Below, piece by piece: positions 1-6,756 of a DNA stretch of 38,311 nt. The DNA comes from Pseudomonadales bacterium (lineage in GTDB: Bacteria; Pseudomonadota; Gammaproteobacteria; Pseudomonadales; Azotimanducaceae), in NCBI GenBank assembly GCA_019090615.1, contig JAHRVQ010000076.1, forward strand, positions 1-38,311, given 5' to 3'. Every line of letters starts with the position of its first letter. The stretch's first letter is position 1. The position numbers were made by a program, and so were the translations under genes. The notes beneath the pieces were generated by a model. That model was not told the DNA's origin. It saw only the letters and a list, made by a program, of their open reading frames with translations, and did not search any database.

Positions 1-212
1 CGGTTCATCCCCACAGGTGTGGGGAACAGTCCAAATACCCCCATACCTAAGCCGATACAGCCGGTTCATCCCCACAGGTGTGGGGAACAGCTTTGCTGCC
101 TGTTTTGCCCACTCTTCTTTTTCGGTTCATCCCCACAGGTGTGGGGAACAGCATTTCCCTTCAGCCCTTCAAAGATTGCATCCCGGTTCATCCCCACAGG
201 TGTGGGGAACAG
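1..212 (-). CRISPR. Type I-E CRISPR array, leader-proximal part
   Basis: Four identical 29-bp repeats lie at 1-29, 62-90, 123-151 and 184-212, separated by three spacers of exactly 32 bp (30-61, 91-122, 152-183). Read on the minus strand the repeat starts CTGTTCCCCACA and ends GTGGGGATGAACCG. This is a type I-E repeat with a palindromic stem and an 8-nt crRNA handle ATGAACCG. Transcription is therefore leftward, from the leader at 213-305, and 152-183 is the most recently acquired spacer. The window begins on the first base of a repeat, so the array very likely continues to the left and its length is unknown. I found no match to these spacers elsewhere in the window. Confidence 0.97.
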
Positions 213-305
213 ACTAAACGTAACTTATTGATTTTTAAAGAGCTTTATTGCGGCAAAAAAAGTACCACTTTTTTCACAAAAAATATACCTCATGCAACAA
301 CAGAT
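213..305 (-). promoter_or_regulatory. CRISPR leader between cas2 and the array
   Basis: This A/T-rich stretch separates the cas2 stop from the first repeat. On the minus strand it holds several A and T runs and ends AAGTTACGTTTAGT directly before the repeat. That resembles, from memory, the GTTATGTTTAG end of enterobacterial I-E leaders. In that family the leader carries the array promoter and the IHF and Cas1-Cas2 integration signals. I cannot place a -35/-10 pair with confidence. Confidence 0.75.
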
Positions 306-602
<297 letters not shown>

Positions 603-1535
603 CTAACCGCTCCTATGACCTTCATCACCTATACTTACTGGTTCGGCAATCGCTGGTGGTTGGGCATCCTCTGGCGGCGGCGGGGGTTCGATACCGCCAG
701 CAGACAACATCTGCTCAATAGACGGAATAATTTTTTTGAGCAATTTGGAACTGCGGAAAATATCGCGGCAAGCAATACGCACGTCACGATCAGGGTTACC
801 AGAATGTTTGGCTGCAACCTTGAAAGCAACAGGGACCACGGTTTCAAACTTAAAAATATCAGCAACGTCATATACAAAAGATAACGGTTTACCAGAATGA
901 ATAAAGCCAATTGCGGGGGCGTAGCCAGCGGCCAGGATCGCTGCTTCAGATACACCGTAGAGACAGGAAGTTGCCGCGCTCAGACAACGGTTAATCACGT
1001 CACCGGCCTGCCAATCCTTTGGATCATAACGACGCCCCTGCCAACTGACGCCATATTGTTTGGCCAATAACTCATAAGTTTTGCGTACCCGCGCGCCCTC
1101 AATGCCACGCAACTGGTTGACACTGCGCCGCTCAGGCGCCGGTTCACCAAAGCGCATCTCGAACATTTTACGGACCACTTTTAATCTTAGATCATCATCC
1201 AGCGCCAGTTTTGCCTGATAGAGTAATTTATCAGAACGGGCACCACCTGGTTGACCCGCTGAATATAAGCGCACTCCCGCTTCGCCAACCCAAATTAGCA
1301 AAGTGCCTGTAGTGGCTGCCAATTTAACGGCGGTGTGTGAGATCCGAGTGCCTGGCTCTAGCATCAAACAAGCAACCGAACCAACGGGGATATGCATGCG
1401 TTCACCATTGACTTCGTCAATAACAACGAAAGCACCGTCCTTAACATCAATACGCCCGTACTGGATAAAAACCATTGAGATCCGATCTTTTATCGGAATC
1501 GGCTTGAGAGGAATAAAAGGTGTTGATTGCGCCAT
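603..1535 (-). CDS. cas1: CRISPR integrase Cas1e
   Basis: The 310-residue Cas1 has the metal-binding residues expected of the family: Glu146 in RGIEGARV, His213 in GFIHSG, and Asp223 and Asp226 in FVYDVADIF. The His to Asp spacings of 10 and 13 match E. coli Cas1 (His208, Asp218, Asp221). Cas1 is the catalytic subunit of spacer integration. The C-terminus after about residue 278 is a proline-rich, probably flexible tail (EPPPPPEDAQPP). An AGGAGG ribosome-binding site lies 8 bases before the ATG. cas2 follows directly. The 355-bp gap upstream suggests that cas1-cas2 may have their own promoter. Confidence 0.97.
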   Translation of the reverse strand: MAQSTPFIPLKPIPIKDRISMVFIQYGRIDVKDGAFVVIDEVNGERMHIPVGSVACLMLEPGTRISHTAVKLAATTGTLLIWVGEAGVRLYSAGQPGGARSDKLLYQAKLALDDDLRLKVVRKMFEMRFGEPAPERRSVNQLRGIEGARVRKTYELLAKQYGVSWQGRRYDPKDWQAGDVINRCLSAATSCLYGVSEAAILAAGYAPAIGFIHSGKPLSFVYDVADIFKFETVVPVAFKVAAKHSGNPDRDVRIACRDIFRSSKLLKKIIPSIEQMLSAGGIEPPPPPEDAQPPAIAEPVSIGDEGHRSG

Positions 1536-1890
1536 TTGCCAGGCCTCCTGTCTAGAATAGTTCTGACCTGCTTAAACTGGCAAAAATTTATAATGGCCGA
1601 TCATTTTCACTGCAAAAAAGCACGGACTGCCACTGGAAAGCATAAGAGAGACGAATTCTGCAATCCACTTTTATCAACGTTTTAGCCTGCCTAACACGTT
1701 TGTGTGGCTTCATCAGAAAACCTTCCAGCAATTTGTAGCCATACACAACCAATGCAAGAGATAGACTAGCCTAATTATTCTGCGCAAAAACCGAGACAAC
1801 CATCTGGTCTAACCCAAAGATAGCCAATATTTTTTGCACGCGTTAATCGGCATTTGGCGGAAACATTCAACCATATCCTGAGGGCAATAT
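1536..1890. other. Gene-free 355-bp gap between cas6e and cas1
   Basis: All other cas genes from cas8e to cas6e are nearly contiguous, so this gap is unusual within the operon. I see no open frame with a good ribosome-binding site on either strand, no repeat copy and no clear terminator. On the minus strand TTGCCA and TATTCT are 18 bases apart just before cas1. However, the predicted start point would fall inside the cas1 ribosome-binding site, so I do not call it a promoter. Confidence 0.5.
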
Positions 1891-2505
1891 TCACATAGCT
1901 GCTAACGACAACAGCCCACACCCAAAAGCCTTTGCTGGGCCAATGCCAGCTTCGAGAATAGTCTGAAATGCCTCCACATTTTTTACCTCAAATACACCTT
2001 CAAATATTACCGGTTGAATCTTGCCACTATGTTGCGTTTTAGCTTTGCGAAAATAAAGTGCGCGTTCTGGTTGTACAATAAGACTTTGTAGGGAGGTTAC
2101 ATCTTTCATCTTCCGCATTAACCAAACGCGCTGCTGTTCGTCATGTATCAATGGCACTCTGACCGTCCTGGGCGAGGTTTTACCCTTTTTGGTTACGTTG
2201 CCTTTGCTGGGGTCTTTAATAGTTTTCGTAGGGTTTGCTCTGAGCCGAAAACGTAGTCGCTGCCCCAATATAAAATTCGGTCGAAATTCCTTTTGTCCAA
2301 GTATATTCATCTTTTCAGCATCCGCTGGCGCGCATTGCGATTGCATCAACAGTTCATAACCAACCCCCTGTCGGTGTGTTTCAACTCTAAATAAAAACGT
2401 GCGAGCTGCATCAGGCTGGTTTGGAAAAAGCTGCCAGATTTTTTTATGAATGTTATAGGTGTTATTACGACCTCGGTCTTCGACAAAAATTTTACTAAGA
2501 AACAT
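1891..2505 (-). CDS. cas6e: crRNA-processing endoribonuclease Cas6e (CasE)
   Basis: The 204-residue product matches Cas6e in length and layout. Near the N-terminus it has NIHKKIWQLFP with His at position 20, the position of the catalytic His20 of E. coli CasE. Near the C-terminus is the glycine-rich loop GIGPAKAFGCGLL typical of Cas6/RAMP proteins. Cas6e cuts pre-crRNA at the 3' base of the repeat stem, leaves the 8-nt handle, and stays bound to the 3' hairpin in Cascade. The gene begins four bases after cas5e. A Lys-rich segment around residues 95-115 (PSKGNVTKKGKT) is probably a surface loop. Confidence 0.96.
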   Translation of the reverse strand: MFLSKIFVEDRGRNNTYNIHKKIWQLFPNQPDAARTFLFRVETHRQGVGYELLMQSQCAPADAEKMNILGQKEFRPNFILGQRLRFRLRANPTKTIKDPSKGNVTKKGKTSPRTVRVPLIHDEQQRVWLMRKMKDVTSLQSLIVQPERALYFRKAKTQHSGKIQPVIFEGVFEVKNVEAFQTILEAGIGPAKAFGCGLLSLAAM

Positions 2506-2509
2506 ATGC

Positions 2510-3160
2510 TCATCCAGAATGTATAAATACCGCGCGGGTGCCGAACTGTCGATTTAGCTTCAGTGAAATATCCCGCAACTTCAATTGCCCGTCTGCACCT
2601 TCATCAATATCGCTATAAAAAAGCCCTTTACCTGGGGCAACTTTTGCAAACGCTTCAGAAAAGGAGTTTGCCTGTAGGCGGGTTTCAAAAAGCGGCCGAG
2701 TGAGCGGGCAAGCCCGCCGACCTAAAAAGGGTGTAAAAACCGGTTTGTTTAAGCAGCTTTCTATTTGCTGCAGTGAAAAAGGTGCTGCCTCACCTACTGC
2801 ACTTAAGGCAACAGTAAAACTGGCATCACATAAATATTCTCGGCGCGTAACCACAGGATGCTTGTTTTCTTTGCCATCGACTTTACGGGCTTTTTCAACC
2901 GTGTGGAAATCAGTTAAACACGTCATGGAGTAAGTTTTGTTGTCGTCTAAATTGCCATCCTGGCGGACTGCGACAACTACACTTGCGGCAAGTGCCTGCT
3001 GATTTTGCTGGTCGGCGCGATCAATACCCATGCACGCAGCAAGCAGGCCCATAATTGCGCTGCGGGTAGGGAAACCATTACTTGGGCGATAATCCTCATA
3101 GGTATGAGTACCCCATGCCTGCATTGGACCCTGTAGTTTCAAAATCAGGTAATCCTTCAT
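2510..3160 (-). CDS. cas5e: Cascade subunit Cas5e (CasD)
   Basis: The 216-residue product has the Cas5 N-terminal signature: LILKLQGPMQAWGTHTY, then RPSNGFPTRSAIMGLLAACMG, the RAMP fold with the G-rich helix start. Cas5e binds the 5' handle of the crRNA (here ATGAACCG) and caps the Cas7 backbone next to Cas8e. It lies four bases from both cas7e and cas6e, consistent with a single message. Length is close to that of E. coli CasD. Confidence 0.95.
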   Translation of the reverse strand: MKDYLILKLQGPMQAWGTHTYEDYRPSNGFPTRSAIMGLLAACMGIDRADQQNQQALAASVVVAVRQDGNLDDNKTYSMTCLTDFHTVEKARKVDGKENKHPVVTRREYLCDASFTVALSAVGEAAPFSLQQIESCLNKPVFTPFLGRRACPLTRPLFETRLQANSFSEAFAKVAPGKGLFYSDIDEGADGQLKLRDISLKLNRQFGTRAVFIHSG

Positions 3161-3164
3161 AACC

Positions 3165-4436
3165 TTACTCCTGGGCCATTACCCACCCTGTCAGCTCCCT
3201 CATACTATTAGCTTTTTTGTAGGACGGTGGGTTTTGCTCGGCTACTACGGTATCTAAAAGCGTGAACAATTGGCTCTTGTCATTTAAGCCATATGCATCA
3301 GTTAGTTTTCGATGATGGCTAAGTAGTGCGCTACTGGAGGGCTGACGAAAGCCGCCATCAAGGTCTGCTTTAATGGGGGCTTCAAATGCGTTCGCGAGCG
3401 ACAGGGGCTGGTCAGCAAAAGATAATAATACGGTGTCTGCCAAGTTGTGAGCGGCAAAGGTCTGTTGTTTTGCAGAAGGTACGACAGTGGCAAATAGATG
3501 AATAAAATGACTGGCAATTTCAAGCGCCCGCATTCGAGTAGCGTCACCAAGGTTTTTTTGCAACTGGGCTATATTTAGGCTTGCGTATCGGTAAAACACG
3601 CCGCTTGAGAACTCCTGGGTATTAAGATGACCGGCCCCAACATCGCCTTCTTCAAGAATCAGATCATCAACCGCGGTAAACCAGTCAATATCAGCATCAA
3701 TGCTGTGGGTGGTAATGGCATGAGCAACAGCCAGCGCACCATCAATTGACGTCATCAACCCAGATGTCGCCATGCGGCCGGATAGTGCGATATCGACGGC
3801 GCTACCGCATGCTGCCTGCAACTGTGTCGCACTAGCTTCTAGCTTTTTTTTAACCTTTTTAGTTAAGAAGTCTTGCTCTATTTCTACTGGCTCCTTTTTT
3901 GGTTTTTTCTTGGTTGGTTTTCGGCCCTTTTCTTTTTCAGTGGCTTTCTTCAGGCTTGCTGATTCCTTGTCAGTGAGCGGACTTTCAAAAACTTCTTTGA
4001 CTGTCTCGCAGATAAGTTTAAATTCATTGATAGACCAGGGTGTAACAGCCACCTTGTTGCCCGTCGCAGCTGCATCAATCGCTTCATTTTCGCTTGCCTC
4101 CTCCTCACCTTCCTCAGGATCCACTTTGTTATTTGCGAAAATTTCAACACCTAAATCAATCCATTTTTTATCTAGATCACAAGTAGCATCATTGGTTAGC
4201 GCTTGATGCATTCTTTCTGCTAACAAGGTTAGTTCCCTCGTTCGAATTGAGTGGGCGCCTAGCTTTTCGGCATAATAATCGCTGATACGAATTGCCCGCT
4301 TTAAACTTTGGCTAGAAATTCTGACGCGCCGTTTGCCGCCAAATATTGCTGATTTTTGCATATTCATATCATCGCGATTCAAACAGGATGGGCTGTGTGA
4401 TATCAGCACGTGCATATTCAAATAGTTCCTACTCAT
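3165..4436 (-). CDS. cas7e: Cascade backbone subunit Cas7e (CasC) with internal charged insertion
   Basis: The N-terminus (NMHVLISHSPSCLNRDDMN, then SAIFGGKRRVRISSQSLKRA) and later blocks (VDIALSGRMATSG, DIDWFTAVDDL, QEFSSGVFYRYA) are textbook Cas7e. Six copies of this protein coat the guide in Cascade. The product has 423 residues against about 363 in E. coli. The extra length is an acidic stretch near residues 107-120 (EEGEEEASENE) and a lysine-rich stretch at about 160-200 (KKATEKEKGRKPTKKKPKK), inserted before VDIALSGRM. The flanking core is intact, so I expect a functional protein with an extra surface loop. The start overlaps the cas11e stop by four bases (ATGA-type coupling). Confidence 0.96.
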   Translation of the reverse strand: MSRNYLNMHVLISHSPSCLNRDDMNMQKSAIFGGKRRVRISSQSLKRAIRISDYYAEKLGAHSIRTRELTLLAERMHQALTNDATCDLDKKWIDLGVEIFANNKVDPEEGEEEASENEAIDAAATGNKVAVTPWSINEFKLICETVKEVFESPLTDKESASLKKATEKEKGRKPTKKKPKKEPVEIEQDFLTKKVKKKLEASATQLQAACGSAVDIALSGRMATSGLMTSIDGALAVAHAITTHSIDADIDWFTAVDDLILEEGDVGAGHLNTQEFSSGVFYRYASLNIAQLQKNLGDATRMRALEIASHFIHLFATVVPSAKQQTFAAHNLADTVLLSFADQPLSLANAFEAPIKADLDGGFRQPSSSALLSHHRKLTDAYGLNDKSQLFTLLDTVVAEQNPPSYKKANSMRELTGWVMAQE

Positions 4437-4948
4437 TGGGCTGCTGCCTTGTTTTTTGATTCGTCTGCTTGACCTGAAGGTGGATTTGAAGAATTGCTTG
4501 AAGCGTCGCCTAAAAAATATTGCTCGACAATTTGACGCTTATTCCATTTTCCCCAGTATTGAATAATTGGGCCGAACTTTGTCCAGTCCACCGCTGGTGC
4601 CGCGTGCCGCACAAGACGGCGCAACATCTCAATGTCTTTGGGTGATTCCGAACGCAGCATCTGAAACAACCGTGTCTCACTGATACGCGCAATTTTGAAA
4701 GATTCGCCTATTGCCATAGCGCCTTGCCGGTGGACTAGCCAGGGCATTAAAAAGGCAATCCGTTGGGCTGCCAGGTCCGGTTTGATATACCCCTGAATCA
4801 ATCGATAATAAGCGGGATAATCGGCAATATCGTCAAGGCCAGGGCAACGTTTAAGTTCTGCAAGCCAGCCTCGATGCTGTTGCTGCCATTCGTTAATACG
4901 CGTGCTCAGTGCTAGCCAGTCAATTTCTGGCTTTTCATTACTATCCAT
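4433..4948 (-). CDS. casB: Cascade small subunit Cas11e (Cse2/CasB)
   Basis: The 171-residue product is close to Cse2 length. It shows the helical family's features, for example WQQQHRGWLAELKRCPG near the N-terminus and ARISETRLFQMLRS with RRLVRHA in the middle. Cse2 forms the dimer along the belly of Cascade that stabilises the R-loop. The gene starts nine bases after cas8e and overlaps cas7e by four bases. The last 20 residues are polar and low in complexity. Confidence 0.93.
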   Translation of the reverse strand: MDSNEKPEIDWLALSTRINEWQQQHRGWLAELKRCPGLDDIADYPAYYRLIQGYIKPDLAAQRIAFLMPWLVHRQGAMAIGESFKIARISETRLFQMLRSESPKDIEMLRRLVRHAAPAVDWTKFGPIIQYWGKWNKRQIVEQYFLGDASSNSSNPPSGQADESKNKAAAQ

Positions 4949-4957
4949 ATTGGCCTC

Positions 4958-6427
4958 CTATATTTGTATTTTCTGCAGGCTGGTATTTAGGCTTCGCCAG
5001 TCTTTAGCATACTGCTGTAAACCGGCAGGGGAATGCTGGTATGGGCGGCTTAAATCGTTAAAAATGGTTCTTGCCAGCTGTTTGCAGCAATTAATAAACG
5101 CTTCGGTAGTCTGCCGGCCTTCTTTACGGTTGGAAAATGATCTAAGTAGCGTATGTACCTGTGATTCAGTTTGTTGGTAGTAGCTTCGTTCAGCCCGCTC
5201 ATGAATTTTTGCACCGGTTTCTGTACCGAAATAATAAGCGCGTCCTCGTAGTACGGTCTTTATTTCCAGCGCTGCATTAATTCCCATTTCCAACCAGCGT
5301 TTATTTGTTGACCAGTCCGCGGGCATCGAAAAAATTTCGTGATGGCGCTCTAGTATTGCCGCTTGTTTGTTGGCATAACCACCAACCAACAACACCATTT
5401 TGTCGTGGGTTTGATCCAGAAAAACTGATTCAAACTGGTCAATCACTGGTGCCCTAACACTGCCCTGTTTCAGGGTTTCTGCATTGAGTGCAAACTGATT
5501 AAGCTGTGTCCACCCAGGCGTCATTTGGTTTAACGAGAGGTAACGTTCTTTTTCCCGCTGCTCTTTTTTCATGTCCCAACACCTGGGTGAGTGTGGGTGC
5601 GGCCACTGGTCGAGCACTTCAAACTTAAAATCCGCTTCGCACCAGAAGCCGGTATACGCTATTGCCGTTGTATAGCCACAATGGTCGCAATCTTTCGCCT
5701 GTTGGTCTGACTCAAGTTTTAATCGCAAAGGCTGCCAAAACAAACCTCTTGCCAGGCCAATGGTCGCTGCCGGGGTTTTTGCACCGGATTCTATTGGTTC
5801 AATCCAGCACAGTTGGTCTGTCTTAATATCGGGCAGCAATGTGCTGGCTACATTACTATTAAGTACATTTAACCAGATGGTTTCGCGCAAGCCCTTACCG
5901 CTGATAAAGGTGTTAATTTTGCCGCCACCTCGCAAACCTGCCTTGTGTTTGCCCGAAAAACCTGGTGCATTACTGGCTTGATTAAATAACGCGATGGCAG
6001 CACAGCCACCGCAGATTGCCGTTATCTCATTCACCTCATTAAAGAAAGCATGATTATTACCCGCTGGCAGGCCAGTGAATAACTTCTGGATAGGCGTTAT
6101 GTTTTTGGCCGCTGGCGTTATTACTTGCATAAAGGGGGTTTCAGCATGGTCGAGGACGAAGCAATCATTAAAGTCTTCGACGTACCGCCAAAATTCTTCA
6201 TCTGTCAGTGGGCTAGTGGTGCGTTGCCTAAGGACAGTAGCATCTTTTGGTGTAGCAATGACCTGCACCAGGCTGATTAACAGTTGCAGCGCCGATAACT
6301 CCATATCATCTCGTGGCAACGACAGATGATAAGTCTGCTTTGAAGTGAGCAGTGTTTGTAAAGTAATTTGGTGTGGGCCGATTGATGACCGCACAGGAAT
6401 CCAGCACGAGGCTACCAAGTTTGTCAT
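4958..6427 (-). CDS. casA: Cascade large subunit Cas8e (Cse1/CasA)
   Basis: The 489-residue product is a full-length Cse1 (E. coli 502). Cas8e reads the PAM, opens the DNA and recruits Cas3. Two Cys pairs, CGGC at 139-142 and CDHC at 247-250, are placed as in the zinc-binding Cse1 proteins that have such a finger. The C-terminal third is helical, as expected for the four-helix bundle. The ATG has AAGGA six bases upstream. It is the first large gene of the Cascade operon. The stop of the 38-codon small frame lies 26 bases before its start, so both should share one message. Confidence 0.95.
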   Translation of the reverse strand: MTNLVASCWIPVRSSIGPHQITLQTLLTSKQTYHLSLPRDDMELSALQLLISLVQVIATPKDATVLRQRTTSPLTDEEFWRYVEDFNDCFVLDHAETPFMQVITPAAKNITPIQKLFTGLPAGNNHAFFNEVNEITAICGGCAAIALFNQASNAPGFSGKHKAGLRGGGKINTFISGKGLRETIWLNVLNSNVASTLLPDIKTDQLCWIEPIESGAKTPAATIGLARGLFWQPLRLKLESDQQAKDCDHCGYTTAIAYTGFWCEADFKFEVLDQWPHPHSPRCWDMKKEQREKERYLSLNQMTPGWTQLNQFALNAETLKQGSVRAPVIDQFESVFLDQTHDKMVLLVGGYANKQAAILERHHEIFSMPADWSTNKRWLEMGINAALEIKTVLRGRAYYFGTETGAKIHERAERSYYQQTESQVHTLLRSFSNRKEGRQTTEAFINCCKQLARTIFNDLSRPYQHSPAGLQQYAKDWRSLNTSLQKIQI

Positions 6428-6453
6428 TTTGCGTCCTTACCTTTTGATCACTA

Positions 6454-6570
6454 TTAACTGGCTAAAACAACAACTAATACCACTAATAAAACCAACACCA
6501 TCAGCCCTCTGTCGTCGACTTGGTTGCAGGCTACTAATAGCTTCGACAAGCCCTCAACAATATTTTTCAT
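6454..6570 (-). CDS. Small hydrophobic protein, candidate CreT-like toxin or cas leader peptide
   Basis: This is a 38-codon frame from ATG (6570) to TAA. A strong ribosome-binding site, TAGGAG, lies five bases before the ATG. The N-terminal half is mixed (MKNIVEGLSKLLVACNQVDD). The C-terminal half is a run of Leu and Val (GLMVLVLLVVLVVVLAS), long enough for one membrane helix. Size and layout resemble small type I toxin peptides, but I recognise no family. It lies between the candidate cas promoter and cas8e, 26 bases before the cas8e start. Its ribosome-binding site is sequestered by the hairpin at 6575-6597. Translation is inferred. The alternative is a leader peptide that couples to cas8e, or no protein at all. 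Confidence 0.6.
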   Translation of the reverse strand: MKNIVEGLSKLLVACNQVDDRGLMVLVLLVVLVVVLAS

Positions 6571-6574
6571 GCAA

Positions 6575-6597
6575 GCTCCTACGATCACAATAGGAGC
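6575..6597 (-). promoter_or_regulatory. Hairpin sequestering the small ORF ribosome-binding site
   Basis: On the minus strand GCTCCTA (6597-6591) and TAGGAGC (6581-6575) form a perfect 7-bp stem around a 9-base loop. The right arm contains the AGGAG ribosome-binding site of the 38-codon frame, so the folded message should hide it. The hairpin would lie about 10 bases from the predicted 5' end of the cas8e-operon transcript. Hidden ribosome-binding sites of this kind are common on toxin messages. A protein-binding palindrome is the other possibility. Confidence 0.6.
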
Positions 6598-6613
6598 AAA
6601 GAATACCAGATGT

Positions 6614-6642
6614 ATTTTAAAATGGAAGTAGGTATTGGATAA
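6614..6642 (-). promoter_or_regulatory. Candidate promoter of the small ORF-cas8e operon
   Basis: On the minus strand TTATCC (6642-6637) and TAAAAT (6619-6614) are separated by 17 bases, with a predicted start near 6607. The -10 matches the sigma-70 consensus at five of six bases; the -35 is weak. An alternative extended -10, TGGTATTCT, ends at 6600. cas3 ends with its own terminator upstream, so the operon needs a promoter in this gap. The seed-matched site (6629-6639) lies between or over these promoter elements in either model. Confidence 0.5.
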
Positions 6643-6660
6643 TAAAGTTAACCCATCTAT
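6626..6660 (+). promoter_or_regulatory. PAM plus partial protospacer matched by the mini-CRISPR guide
   Basis: AAG at 6626-6628 is the canonical type I-E PAM on the non-target strand. It is followed at 6629-6639 by TAGGTATTGGA, identical to the first 11 bases of the mini-CRISPR guide at 6696-6706. Beyond the seed only 6 of the remaining 21 positions match, 17 of 32 in total. In type I systems such a pairing typically allows Cascade binding but not Cas3 destruction. The site covers the -35 side of the cas8e-operon promoter and nearly all of the mini-array promoter. Confidence 0.7.
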
Positions 6661-6663
6661 AAT
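6635..6663 (+). promoter_or_regulatory. Candidate promoter of the mini-CRISPR RNA
   Basis: TTGGAT (6635-6640) and a perfect TATAAT (6658-6663) are separated by 17 bases, predicting a start near 6670 inside the first diverged repeat. Such a start keeps the whole repeat stem and handle but drops the first few bases. Those are the bases that have diverged most from the main-array repeat. Confidence 0.6.
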
Positions 6664-6666
6664 TCC

Positions 6667-6756
6667 TTTATCCCCACGCCCGTGGGGATGAACCGTAGGT
6701 ATTGGAAAAAACATACTCTACAAGATATTGTTCCCCACACTCGTGGGGATGACTGG
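6667..6756 (+). CRISPR. Two-repeat diverged mini-CRISPR between cas3 and cas8e
   Basis: Two 29-bp repeat-like units (6667-6695, 6728-6756) flank exactly 32 bp (6696-6727), the I-E unit geometry. Aligned with the main-array repeat, the first matches at 24 of 29 positions. It keeps the stem ATCCCCACG/CGTGGGGAT and the complete handle ATGAACCG. The second keeps CCCCAC/GTGGGG but has a decayed 3' end (ATGACTGG), as a terminal repeat would. Orientation is plus, opposite to the main array and all cas genes. The guide matches the nearby promoter rather than looking like a random spacer, so I read it as a CreA/CreR-type regulatory unit. Confidence 0.85.

Noticed and set aside
3772-4206. 144-residue plus-strand frame opposite cas7e
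   Set aside because: It is the complement of the lysine-rich insertion and core of Cas7e, which is clearly the coding strand.
6571-6714. An N-terminal extension of the small ORF, making an 86-residue frame starting in the mini-CRISPR guide
   Set aside because: It translates the diverged repeat and lies upstream of the predicted transcript start; the internal ATG at 6570 has a strong ribosome-binding site, the upstream one does not.
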